Assembly (NCBI GenBank): GCA_002337215.1
Contig: DDFO01000014.1
Span: 9,931 to 33,701, forward strand
DNA length: 23,771 bases
From: Phycisphaerales bacterium UBA1926
GTDB lineage: Bacteria > Planctomycetota > Phycisphaerae > Phycisphaerales > UBA1924
Reading direction: 5' to 3'
Below are positions 7,580-14,749 of the stretch, piece by piece. The translations under genes were made by a program, and so were the position numbers. Numbering within the stretch: the first letter of the stretch is position 1; each line of letters opens with the position of its first letter. The notes beneath the pieces are model-generated. The model worked only from the letters and a program-made list of their open reading frames with translations, was not told the DNA's origin and searched no databases.

Positions 7580-8659
7580 ATGTTCAGATGTGCTGGTTCG
7601 AAGTCGGTTTTTGTCGCCGCGGGGATCGCGGCCGCTGCGGTGTCCGGGGCCTCGGCGCACGCCGGCATCCGCGTCGTCGCGTCCTTCCCGGCGAGCGACA
7701 TCGACGTTCCCTCATCCGGCGCGGTGGTGCCGCTGCAGGTCTCGGGGCTGAGCGAGCTCGTCAGCGGGTTCGGGATCACCGGAGAATGGGTCGGTGTCGT
7801 GCGCGACAACGGGGGCGGCGTGAACCCCTGGCCGCTCGATTTCGGCGTGCATGTCTCGACACCCGCGGGAGTGACGCGTTCGAGCCCCGCGCCCTGGTTC
7901 GGCGATGTGTCCATCGCGGACTATCCGGTCGCCGACGCCTTCGACGGGTTCGGCGGCATCGATCCGAACGGCGAGTGGCAGATCGCACTCGATTCGGGCA
8001 ACCCTTCGCCGTGGGTCGCCGGGCTGCGGGACGTGACGTATCACCTGCTGGCCGAGTCGGGCGCTGATCTCGAATTCGGGTACTCCGAGAGCACTCAGCA
8101 GGGCAACGCATGGAGTCGTCCGTTCTTCATCGAGGGCGTGTCGGGGCTGGGCCCCGTCGACTATCACGTGCTCGAGTTCACGGTGAGCGTCTCGGGGCTC
8201 TACTCGTTCGAGAGCCTGCTCGCCAGCGGGGGCGATCACTGGACGTGCCTGTACAAAGACGACTTCCTCGACATCCTCCCGCTTTTGAACCTGCACGAGT
8301 ACAGCCTGGGCAACGGGTTCAGCCCGTTCGACGTGCCCCGCGGCGAGTCGAGCTTCGACCAGCTTCTGCTCGAGGGCACGACCTACTACTGGGTCACCAG
8401 CCAGTGGGCGTCTTTCTCGGCTTTCAGCGAGTTCACCAACACGATCAGCGGGCCCGGCGAGGTGCTCGTGGCGGGCGCGGGCTGCAACGCCGCAGACAAC
8501 GCCGAACCCTTCGGCGTGCTCGATCTCGCGGACGTCCAGGGGTTCGTCGGCGCGTTCCTGAATCAGGAGCCCGCGGCGGACGTCGCCGCTCCCGAGGGCG
8601 TGTGGGACCTCGCCGACGTGCAAGGGTTCGTTGTCGCGTTCAACGCGGGCTGCCCCTGA
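7580..8659 (+). CDS. Secreted protein with P-domain-like region and GC-type dockerin-like tail
   Basis: This is a 359-aa exported protein. The start at ATG 7580 is set by GGGAGG 5 nt upstream; the frame is open further upstream, but that part overlaps the tRNA region. Residues 1-28 are a Sec signal peptide ending in SASAHAG-like context. Residues about 32-160 resemble the proprotein-convertase P/Homo B beta-sandwich (FGGIDPNGEWQIALDS, VTYHLLAES). The middle part (about 165-295) is a second beta-rich region of unknown type. The tail (301-359) begins and ends with cysteine and holds two copies of DLADVQGFV-x-AF at about 315-326 and 343-354. That matches the GC-type dockerin-like C-terminal domain common in Phycisphaerae, thought to anchor or sort secreted proteins. 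No catalytic residues are evident, so the role is unknown. Confidence 0.85.
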   Translation: MFRCAGSKSVFVAAGIAAAAVSGASAHAGIRVVASFPASDIDVPSSGAVVPLQVSGLSELVSGFGITGEWVGVVRDNGGGVNPWPLDFGVHVSTPAGVTRSSPAPWFGDVSIADYPVADAFDGFGGIDPNGEWQIALDSGNPSPWVAGLRDVTYHLLAESGADLEFGYSESTQQGNAWSRPFFIEGVSGLGPVDYHVLEFTVSVSGLYSFESLLASGGDHWTCLYKDDFLDILPLLNLHEYSLGNGFSPFDVPRGESSFDQLLLEGTTYYWVTSQWASFSAFSEFTNTISGPGEVLVAGAGCNAADNAEPFGVLDLADVQGFVGAFLNQEPAADVAAPEGVWDLADVQGFVVAFNAGCP

Positions 8660-8677
8660 GCATGGGATGCCCTTGTT

Positions 8678-8699
8678 CGCGTGATCCGAAATTCACGCG
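8678..8699. terminator. Hairpin between convergent genes
   Basis: CGCGTGA (8678-8684) pairs with TCACGCG (8693-8699) around an 8-nt loop. It lies in the 47-nt gap between the convergent dockerin-tailed protein and alkaline phosphatase genes. It may terminate both, although no long T-tract is present. Confidence 0.4.
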
Positions 8700-8706
8700 G
8701 GTCGGG

Positions 8707-10155
8707 TCAGGTCAAGCCGAGCGCGTTCACCATGAGCGCGTGCAGTTCGTAGTTCTCGATGCGGTGCGTGAGAGACTCCGACCCGGGGCCGAACGCGGTG
8801 GCTTCGACGTGCTCGGCGGTGTGGTTCTTGCTGACAAACGCGATGCCGTAGTGGTCGGCCATGACCTTGCCGACCGCGCTGACCAGCGAGTTGGCGCCGC
8901 GGAACGGATCGACTCGCTCGCCGCGTGTGGGCTTGAGCGCCCAGTCGACCTGCTCATCGGAGAGTGTTACGCCCGCGTGCTCGCGGACGAGATCGCGGAG
9001 CCCGCTGGCCCAATCTTCGCGCGGCCTTCCGCGGAGTTGGCCGAGCATCCATGACAGCGTGTGCGTGGTGCCCAGCAGCGTGTCGAGGCCCCGCCTGGCT
9101 TCATCGCCGTAGAGCGTGAGTTGGGGGCCGCCGTTGCCATGGTCGGTGGTGATGATCACCAGCGTGTCGTCCAGGCCTTCTTCCCGTTTCCGGTCGGCGA
9201 CCCAGTTGGTGACCGCCTCGATCGTCTCCTCGAACGCGAGTTGATCGTGAAGAATCGCGGGGAAATCGTTGGCGTGCCCGCCGTGATCGACCCGCCCCGC
9301 CTCGACTTGCAGCACGAACCCGTTCTCATGCTTCGACAGCCGCTCGATCGCGAGCATCGCCATCTCGCGGATGTGCGGCTCGGTGTCGGGCCGATCGAGC
9401 TCGTAGCTCATGTGATCATCGGTGAAGAGCCCGAGGAGCCGGCCTTCGACGCCCGCGGCCCGCCGCATCGACGAGGCGTCGCGGACGATGGTCAGATCCG
9501 GATGGCCCGCGAGCAGATCGTCGGAGAAGTTGCCGGCGCCCCCGCCCAGCAGCACGTCCACACCTCGCTCGAGTTCCTGCTCGGCGATGATCTTCTCCAT
9601 GCTCCGTCTCGGGACGGTCGCGACGAACGAGGCCGGCGTCGCGTGCGTGATCCGCGCCGTCGAGACGAGCCCGGTCGCCTTGCCGGCTCGCTTCGCGGAA
9701 ACCAGAATCGGTTCGAGCTCGCCTTCGTTGGTGTCGAAGCAGATCGACCCGTTGTAGAGCCGACGCCCGCAGCCCCAGGCCGACCCGCCGGCTGCGGAGT
9801 CGGTGACCAGCGAATCCGCCGCTCGCGTGGACATCATCGAGCGGCGCACGCCCGGCTTGCTCCAGAGGTTCGCCCAGTGCGAGCCCGATTCGGGAGACCC
9901 GCCTCCACGCTCGCGCATCACCATGTCGGCGATGGTGAACGTGCCGATGCTCATCCCGTCGACGACGAGGAAAATGACGTTCTTCGCTTTCCCAGCGCTC
10001 GGCTTTGGGCCAGTCCTCTCGGGCTGCGACCGTGCCGACGCGAGCCCCCCGGCCGCGAGCAGGCCCACGCCCGCGCCGAGAACAGCACGGCGACTTGGAT
10101 GCCGCTCGGGCCGGCCACGCGGCCGCCGAGTTGATTGTTCGTGCTCGGGTTGCAT
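8707..10155 (-). CDS. Tat-exported alkaline phosphatase (PhoA family)
   Basis: This 482-aa phosphomonoesterase scavenges phosphate outside the cytoplasm. The N-terminus carries a twin-arginine signal, SRRAVLGAG (about 21-29), with a following hydrophobic stretch, so the folded enzyme is probably exported by Tat. Signatures of the family are the metal aspartate in FLVVDGMS (D66), the nucleophile serine in VTDSAAGGSAWG (S120), RITHATPASF, the metal site VEAGRVDHGGHAND, ITTDHGNGGPQLTLYG, and NHTAEHVEATAFGPGSE. Length and order of motifs look complete. The ATG at 10155 follows GGAGGAG with a 5-nt spacer. It is the last chromosomal gene before the element boundary, and its promoter region is close to the displaced tRNA fragment, so integration may have altered its upstream sequence. 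Confidence 0.93.
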   Translation of the reverse strand: MQPEHEQSTRRPRGRPERHPSRRAVLGAGVGLLAAGGLASARSQPERTGPKPSAGKAKNVIFLVVDGMSIGTFTIADMVMRERGGGSPESGSHWANLWSKPGVRRSMMSTRAADSLVTDSAAGGSAWGCGRRLYNGSICFDTNEGELEPILVSAKRAGKATGLVSTARITHATPASFVATVPRRSMEKIIAEQELERGVDVLLGGGAGNFSDDLLAGHPDLTIVRDASSMRRAAGVEGRLLGLFTDDHMSYELDRPDTEPHIREMAMLAIERLSKHENGFVLQVEAGRVDHGGHANDFPAILHDQLAFEETIEAVTNWVADRKREEGLDDTLVIITTDHGNGGPQLTLYGDEARRGLDTLLGTTHTLSWMLGQLRGRPREDWASGLRDLVREHAGVTLSDEQVDWALKPTRGERVDPFRGANSLVSAVGKVMADHYGIAFVSKNHTAEHVEATAFGPGSESLTHRIENYELHALMVNALGLT

Positions 10156-10199
10156 CGGCGTCTCCTCCGCGGCCCGCGTTGCGCGGAGCCGTCCTCAAG

Positions 10200-10246
10200 C
10201 GTCCCGGGAGGGATTCGAACCCCCGACCGGCGGATTAGAAGCCCGC
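10200..10246 (-). repeat. Displaced 3' part of tRNA-Arg(TCT): element attachment site
   Basis: The minus strand reads as positions 27-73 of a tRNA. The anticodon stem is GCGGG/TCCGC with loop CTTCTAA (anticodon TCT), followed by the variable loop, the T-arm with loop TTCGAAT, the acceptor 3' strand CCGGGAC, and discriminator G. The matching 5' acceptor strand GTCCCGG and a D-arm are missing; the sequence upstream of the anticodon stem is unrelated (TTTTTCTT) and no partner is found within the next 200 nt. An adjacent tyrosine integrase makes this the classic displaced half of a tRNA att site. The full tRNA-Arg is predicted at the far end of the element, outside the window. Confidence 0.8.
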
Positions 10247-10343
10247 AAGAAAAACGCGAAAACCGCTATTTTTCCCGCTCGTAAAGGCGGGGCTTTCACC
10301 GACTAACCCCGGTGAGCAACCCCGAACGGCGGACCTCGGTCAC

Positions 10344-10349
10344 TATACT
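10344..10349 (+). promoter_or_regulatory. Possible -10 element for the integrase gene
   Basis: TATACT lies 35 nt before the preferred integrase start at 10384. No good -35 is seen. If used, transcription would begin near 10356, which excludes a start at 10312. Confidence 0.35.
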
Positions 10350-10383
10350 CGCACGGATTCTTGCCATGCCAGGACCCCGCAGC

Positions 10384-11628
10384 ATGCCACAAGCCAACAA
10401 GAAACACAACCTTCACACCCCCGCAGACGACGCCCCCGTCTGGCCCTTCCCCGAGATCGTCCGGCTCACCCCCATCGTCCGGCTCAACCAGTGGACCAAG
10501 AAGCACGCCGGCAAACGCTACTACTTCGGCACCCTCGACGACCCCGCCGCCGCGCTCCAGTGCTGGCGGCTCGACTGGCCCGCCATCACCGCCGGCGAGC
10601 CCCGCCCCACCCGCTCGACCGCCGGGCGGCCCGGCACCCCCGGGTGCCAGCTCCGACGCGTCATCGCCGCCCACCTCGAGTCGGTCGCACGCCGCGTCCG
10701 ACGCGGCGAGCTCGCCCCGCGCACCGCCCGCGAGTACGACGAGATCGCCGCCGTCGTCGACGACGAACTCGGCTCCCGACCCGTCGGCGCCCTCGGCCCC
10801 GTCGACTTCGAGAAACTCCTCGACGGCCGGTGGGGCGACCTCGCGCCCGACTCGCGCCGCAAACGCGTCACCCTCACCAAGGCGATCATCCGGGGCGGGT
10901 GCGACCTGCTCGAGGTCGAGCCCCCGAACTTCGGCAAGGGCTTCAAGAGCCCGCCGCAGAAGCTCATCCGCCGGCAGCGCCGCGAGTCGGTCGCCGGCAA
11001 GCACTTCGAACGCTGGGAGATCCGCCGCATGCTCGCCCGGTGCGACGCCCAGTCCCGCGAGCCGGGCCCCGCCGATTGGGCGACCAGCAAGGCGTGCATC
11101 CTGCTCGCGATCAACGGGGCCCTCGGGCAGAGCGAGATCGCGACGCTCCGCGCCGACCGCTGCGACCTGGGCGGCGGCTGGATCGACCAGGACCGGACCA
11201 AGACCGACGCCGAGCGACGCGTCCCCCTCTGGCCCGAGACCGTCGCCGCCATCAAGGCCGCCAGGGCATCACGCCGGGGCACGCCCGCCGCGCGGTCCCC
11301 CCTGCTGCTCACCACCAAGGCGGGCGGCCCGCTCGTGCACGGCAAGACCGACGGGATCGATCTCCGCTTCACCCGCATCCGCGACGGCGCCCTCGCCCGC
11401 CCGCGGGGGAGCTTCTACTGGTTCCGGCACACGTGGATCACCGTCTCGACCACCGCGGCCGTCCCCGCCGCCGAGCACGCCCGCAAGATCATCTGCGGGC
11501 ACGTCCTCACCGACGTGCACGACCGGTACGTGAGCGAGTTCCCGGCGGACATGCTGCGGGCCGTCAGCGACCACGTGCGGGCGTGGCTCTGGCCGAACCT
11601 CGCTCGACAGGGTGCGGCCGATTCCTGA
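10384..11628 (+). CDS. Tyrosine recombinase / integrase of the element
   Basis: This protein catalyses site-specific insertion and excision, here presumably at tRNA-Arg. With the start at ATG 10384 (AGGA 9 nt upstream) it has 414 aa. ATG 10366 and GTG 10312 are alternatives in the same frame. The N-terminal part contains WTKKHAGKRYYFG followed by DDPAAAL, a hallmark of planctomycete integrases. A core-binding helical domain covers about 90-200 and the catalytic domain about 205-395. Visible catalytic positions are the lysine in RTKTD (about 273), YWFR-HTW with Arg about 348, the histidine in ICGH (about 373) and the nucleophile Tyr about 382 in DRYV. The first catalytic arginine position appears to be Gln (GALGQSE, about 249), and the first HxxR histidine appears to be Tyr. 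It converges on the first of three paralogous genes. Confidence 0.88.
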   Translation: MPQANKKHNLHTPADDAPVWPFPEIVRLTPIVRLNQWTKKHAGKRYYFGTLDDPAAALQCWRLDWPAITAGEPRPTRSTAGRPGTPGCQLRRVIAAHLESVARRVRRGELAPRTAREYDEIAAVVDDELGSRPVGALGPVDFEKLLDGRWGDLAPDSRRKRVTLTKAIIRGGCDLLEVEPPNFGKGFKSPPQKLIRRQRRESVAGKHFERWEIRRMLARCDAQSREPGPADWATSKACILLAINGALGQSEIATLRADRCDLGGGWIDQDRTKTDAERRVPLWPETVAAIKAARASRRGTPAARSPLLLTTKAGGPLVHGKTDGIDLRFTRIRDGALARPRGSFYWFRHTWITVSTTAAVPAAEHARKIICGHVLTDVHDRYVSEFPADMLRAVSDHVRAWLWPNLARQGAADS

Positions 11629-11656
11629 CCGGCCCCCCCCCATCCTTCCGCGCGGG

Positions 11657-12445
11657 TCAGCCGGGGTGCCCGGAGGCGTCGCCCTCATCCGGCAGTAAAT
11701 CCGCCTCGAGCTTGCGGACCATCGCCATGGCGATGACCGTCGGACGCAGCACGGCCTCGTTGTGTTCCGGGTGCGTCCCGGTCGGCAGAATCGCGAGCAT
11801 CTCGTCGCAGATGGCGAGGCATACTTTGAGGTGCACCAAGATCTGCCTATGGATGATCTCGGGCCGGTAGGCCGGCACTTTGGTCGGGAGGATGATCAGC
11901 TCGCCGTCGCCGAGCTCGATGGCCGTTGCCGCGACATCGAGCACTGATTCGATCGTGCTCAGGTGCGTGTACTCGCTCAGCTCTCCGTACACCCGCGCGT
12001 ACTCCTCCCCGAGGGCCGCCGCGTGAGCGACACGCCTGGGGCCGCCGCCCTTCCTGCCGGGGAGTGGCCCCGCGGTGGCGGTCCTGATCTGTCGCAGCCG
12101 CGATGCGATCTCGAACTCATGCCGAACCACCGCGATCGCTCGCGAGCTGTAGCCGCCCAACAGAGCCGCCCGCGTGATCTCGACACCGGACACGAAGGCG
12201 TGGATCAGCAGCAGCCGCGCACGAAGCGACTCGTCGTCGCCGGGTGCCGAGTAGAACGGGACGAGTTGAAATCGCGAGAACGCCGCATTGATGAGGGCGA
12301 ACGCGTTGCCGAAGTCGTGGCCCATCGCCGCGTCGGCCTGCGCCCTGCTCGCGGCGGCGTACCCGTCCGCGCGTGAACCGAATCGCTTGCCCTCAACGAG
12401 CAAATCCTCGATCTCTTTGGTTGTGAAATTGAGCGTCTCAGCCAC
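11657..12445 (-). CDS. Paralogue A of a three-gene tandem family, unknown function
   Basis: This 262-aa protein is predicted to be almost entirely helical. Two blocks are shared with the two upstream genes at the same residue numbers: 88-121 (VEITRAALLGGYSSRA, then RHEFEIASRLRQIR) and 153-167 (YGELSEYTHLSTIES). A third, weaker block near 205-225 (HLKVCLAICDEMLAI) also aligns. No signal peptide or catalytic motif is recognised. The general layout, a hydrophobic helix with an acidic/arginine face followed by an 'LSxxxH' segment, recalls HEPN-like or DUF5677-like helical proteins, but this is only an impression. It is last in a minus-strand run C-B-A and converges with the integrase, 28 nt apart. 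Base composition is closer to the host than that of its two sisters. Confidence 0.8.
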   Translation of the reverse strand: MAETLNFTTKEIEDLLVEGKRFGSRADGYAAASRAQADAAMGHDFGNAFALINAAFSRFQLVPFYSAPGDDESLRARLLLIHAFVSGVEITRAALLGGYSSRAIAVVRHEFEIASRLRQIRTATAGPLPGRKGGGPRRVAHAAALGEEYARVYGELSEYTHLSTIESVLDVAATAIELGDGELIILPTKVPAYRPEIIHRQILVHLKVCLAICDEMLAILPTGTHPEHNEAVLRPTVIAMAMVRKLEADLLPDEGDASGHPG

Positions 12446-12502
12446 CGACCCATCGTACCGATTGTCAGGTGGGCGGCGGATCGGTCGCCGATTGCTGTCG
12501 GC

Positions 12503-13285
12503 TCAGTCCTCGGTGGCCGTCTTCGCCTTCCGCGCTTCGCTGTGTTTGAGGAGATAATGCTGCATCAGTGCCATCGACTGCCAGATTCGGTTCGCGGCAT
12601 CCTTGCTGCCGATCGTCTCCGCGAACTCGGCGACGTCCTCGAGGACATGAGCGCAGAAGACACAGTGCGCCTCCATCATTGCGGACGCCCAGTACTCAAC
12701 GAGCTCGGGCTCGATGCGGGCGACTTGCATTTCGCCCTCCCCCATGCCGGCCGGAACCGGCACTGTTCTCGTGGTAAAATCTGCGATAGCTTCGACGGAC
12801 GAGAGGTGAGCGATATCGCTCAGGTTTCCATACAGAACGTCGAAATTTTCATTGAGTGTCTTGGCGTGCGGGACCTTCTTTTTTCTGAATGCGCCGCTGT
12901 CTTTGAATTCGTATTTGCCCTCGCGGAGCAGGCGGATTCTCGAAGCATGCTCAATCTCTTGCCGAAGAAGTGCGGCAGCACGGATGTAGAACCCCTGGAG
13001 GATCGCGATGCGCGTGATCTGGCTCCCCGCGACGAAAGCGGTTGCGTAAACCAGGAACTGGGATCGTCCGTCTCTGTCGCTGAATTTGCCTTTAAATTTC
13101 AGCATCTCGACTTGGGAAAATCCCGCGTTGATTGCGAGAACCCCGAGGCGCATTGCCTCGCCAAATAAATCCTGGGTCTCCTGGCTCACGTCGGACGCGC
13201 ATTTGTAGATATGTCCATGGAACTGCTGACCAACACGCAATATCGCATCGCGATCTTCTGGACTCACCGTGATTCCGCCGTCCAT
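12503..13285 (-). CDS. Paralogue B of a three-gene tandem family, unknown function
   Basis: The frame is open up to 13555, but the ATG at 13285 is chosen. It gives 260 aa, avoids overlap with gene C, and puts the shared blocks at exactly the positions seen in A and C: SQITRIAILQGFYIRA (88-103), RQEIEHASRIRLLR (108-121) and YGNLSDIAHLSSVEA (152-166). An AAGGCGG lies about 11 nt upstream. The protein is helical. It has a Lys-rich stretch (about 122-140) between the two blocks, and the C-terminal block HCVFCAHVLEDVAEFAETIG contains two cysteines. The DNA is noticeably richer in A/T than neighbouring genes, with runs of T and A, which suggests later acquisition or a different donor. Function is unknown. 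Confidence 0.8.
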   Translation of the reverse strand: MDGGITVSPEDRDAILRVGQQFHGHIYKCASDVSQETQDLFGEAMRLGVLAINAGFSQVEMLKFKGKFSDRDGRSQFLVYATAFVAGSQITRIAILQGFYIRAAALLRQEIEHASRIRLLREGKYEFKDSGAFRKKKVPHAKTLNENFDVLYGNLSDIAHLSSVEAIADFTTRTVPVPAGMGEGEMQVARIEPELVEYWASAMMEAHCVFCAHVLEDVAEFAETIGSKDAANRIWQSMALMQHYLLKHSEARKAKTATED

Positions 13286-13346
13286 GTTGTTCACCGCCGC
13301 CTTGTCATGGGATGCGTATGAGCCGATACCAACGGCTTCGCCACCT

Positions 13347-14147
13347 TCAACCCGAGCCATCAGAGTCTTCGCTAACAGTACTGCCTGGATCGCCCTCACC
13401 AATCCGGTCTTGCAGCCTGAGCAGATACGTACCGCCGACCATCCCTGCCTTGACGATTGCGCGGGCGAGATCGAACTCGCCAGTATTGTTTGCGAATTCT
13501 GCAAGCTCTTCGCAGATGGAGCAGCACAACAGAAGATGGACCAACATATGGTCACGCGCTACCCAAGCTTTGAATCTCGGCTCGATAAGAGGCACCGCTA
13601 CTGATGCGGCACCTTCACGGATATGGATGTCCGCGCCAAGGCTGGTGATCGATTCGAGCGTTGAGGCGTGCGCATGCTCGCTGAGTTTGCCATAAAGCCG
13701 GCCGAGACGGCTGTCGAGGGTTGTCGGGGGGGCGACCTTTCGGCCGTCGAATCCCCCGCACGGCTTCACTTTGACCTCGTTGCGCCTGAATTGTCGCACA
13801 CGTGATGCGATCTCGAATTCCTGCCGGATCAGTGCCGCGGCGCGCATGTTGTAACCCCCGAGAATCGCGATGCGAGTCAACTGGGTACCGGCGATGAACG
13901 AACAAATGTACAGATTCCTGTGCGCGAGGGATCCAGGATCGGTGATGTTGCCGCTGTACTTCAGTTGCCGCGCGTAGGAAAATGCCGCGTCGAACGATTG
14001 GACAATCGGCTGGAACTCGTCACCAAATAGGGCCGATGCTTTTCGAGTCGATCTCGCTCCCGCGATGGCAACAAGCTGGCCGTACCGCTTGCCAGCGTCC
14101 ATGATCTCATCGAATTCCTTCCGATCTACGCCTTCAATCTCTTCCAT
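13347..14147 (-). CDS. Paralogue C of a three-gene tandem family, unknown function
   Basis: First gene of the C-B-A run, 266 aa. The ATG at 14147 has AGGA about 8 nt upstream. Shared blocks are TQLTRIAILGGYNMRA (88-103), RQEFEIASRVRQFR (108-121) and YGKLSEHAHASTLES (152-166). A C-terminal helical block (about 198-230, LLLCCSICEELAEFANNTGEF) resembles the corresponding part of B. The last residues are Ser/Gly/Asp-rich. The gap to B is 61 nt, so the three genes are probably one transcript. Its base composition is lower in GC than the integrase. No known domain is recognised. The position, beside the integrase on the opposite strand, is typical of cargo or defence genes of an integrated element. 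That role is inference. Confidence 0.8.
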   Translation of the reverse strand: MEEIEGVDRKEFDEIMDAGKRYGQLVAIAGARSTRKASALFGDEFQPIVQSFDAAFSYARQLKYSGNITDPGSLAHRNLYICSFIAGTQLTRIAILGGYNMRAAALIRQEFEIASRVRQFRRNEVKVKPCGGFDGRKVAPPTTLDSRLGRLYGKLSEHAHASTLESITSLGADIHIREGAASVAVPLIEPRFKAWVARDHMLVHLLLCCSICEELAEFANNTGEFDLARAIVKAGMVGGTYLLRLQDRIGEGDPGSTVSEDSDGSG

Positions 14148-14300
14148 GTGGTGATCCTACCCAGCCTTAAAGATCGGTCCCACTCCGAAGCTTCCGGACA
14201 TCCCACGTCCCCAGAATTGTTCCGCCGCAACTCCTTCACGCTATTTGCTCGGGATTTTCGCCGCATGCCTAGTGATCGCGACGAGTCACGTCGGCGGACT

Positions 14301-14422
14301 GCCGCGGGTGCCGCGGGTTTCCCATTGACTCCGTCTCGTGTGCACCGTTCTCAGTAATTCTTAGAATATCTCGGACCTTGATCTTCGCGCGTCGGGTATA
14401 GAAGACCCGCGGCACCCGCGGC
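14301..14422. repeat. 18-bp perfect inverted repeat built from paired CCGCGGGT iterons
   Basis: The left arm GCCGCGGGTGCCGCGGGT (14301-14318) is the exact reverse complement of the right arm (14405-14422), with an 86-nt spacer. Each arm is two direct copies of CCGCGGGT separated by one G. The spacer contains the local AT-rich patch. Confidence 0.8.
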
Positions 14423-14449
14423 TTTTGGACCGTCGCCCGCGCACGAGAA

Positions 14450-14486
14450 CGCGGCCCCGAGGGGACGCGGAGTCCCCGGGGCCGCG
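14450..14486. repeat. Long GC hairpin
   Basis: CGCGGCCCC pairs with GGGGCCGCG (9 bp), then a 2-nt bulge, then GGGGAC pairs with GTCCCC (6 bp) around a 5-nt loop. Its right arm overlaps a further CCGCGGGT copy (14482-14489). No T-tract follows. Confidence 0.6.
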
Positions 14487-14606
14487 GGTCGCGGCGTGTC
14501 CGCACGTTCGCTTTCGTCCCGGCCCGCCGTCTCTATGGGGGTTGGCCGGAGGCCAGCAGCAGCCGGCTATCTGCCATTCGATCCGGCGTCACCCGACCCG
14601 ATCCCA

Positions 14607-14630
14607 AAAAGTGCGCCGCGGCGCACTTTT
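14607..14630. terminator. 24-bp palindrome with A- and T-tracts, possible bidirectional terminator
   Basis: The half-site AAAAGTGCGCCG is followed immediately by its exact reverse complement, ending in TTTT. The layout suits a two-way rho-independent terminator between the C-B-A genes and the replication operon, although the hairpin has no free loop. A dimeric-protein binding site is the alternative. Confidence 0.45.
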
Positions 14631-14719
14631 CGCCCTCCGCATTCGGGGTCAACCCCGGCTCCGACCCCACCGGCTCCCCGCCGACATCGAGCGACCAGTC
14701 GACACCACCGGTTGCGGTG

Positions 14720-14749
14720 CCCAAATGTTTGTCATGACAAACATTTGGG
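14720..14749. repeat. 30-bp perfect palindrome
   Basis: The half-site CCCAAATGTTTGTCA is followed immediately by its exact reverse complement. It is AT-rich compared with its surroundings and has no mismatch. It could be an operator for a dimeric regulator, a recombination or nicking site, or a hairpin in RNA just past the end of the replication operon. Confidence 0.75.

Noticed and set aside
10200..10500. tRNA-Arg split by an intron
   Set aside because: No 5' half (GTCCCGG acceptor strand plus D-arm) is found in the next few hundred nt on the minus strand, and an integrase lies directly beside it, so an att site explains it better.
13286..13555. N-terminal extension of paralogue B to 13555
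   Set aside because: It would overlap gene C by about 200 nt, has unlikely composition, and would break the exact residue-number match of shared blocks with A and C.
14301..14422. Small transposon (MITE) with 18-bp terminal repeats
   Set aside because: No target-site duplication flanks the arms, and each arm is made of internal 8-mers with a further copy outside, which fits iterons better.
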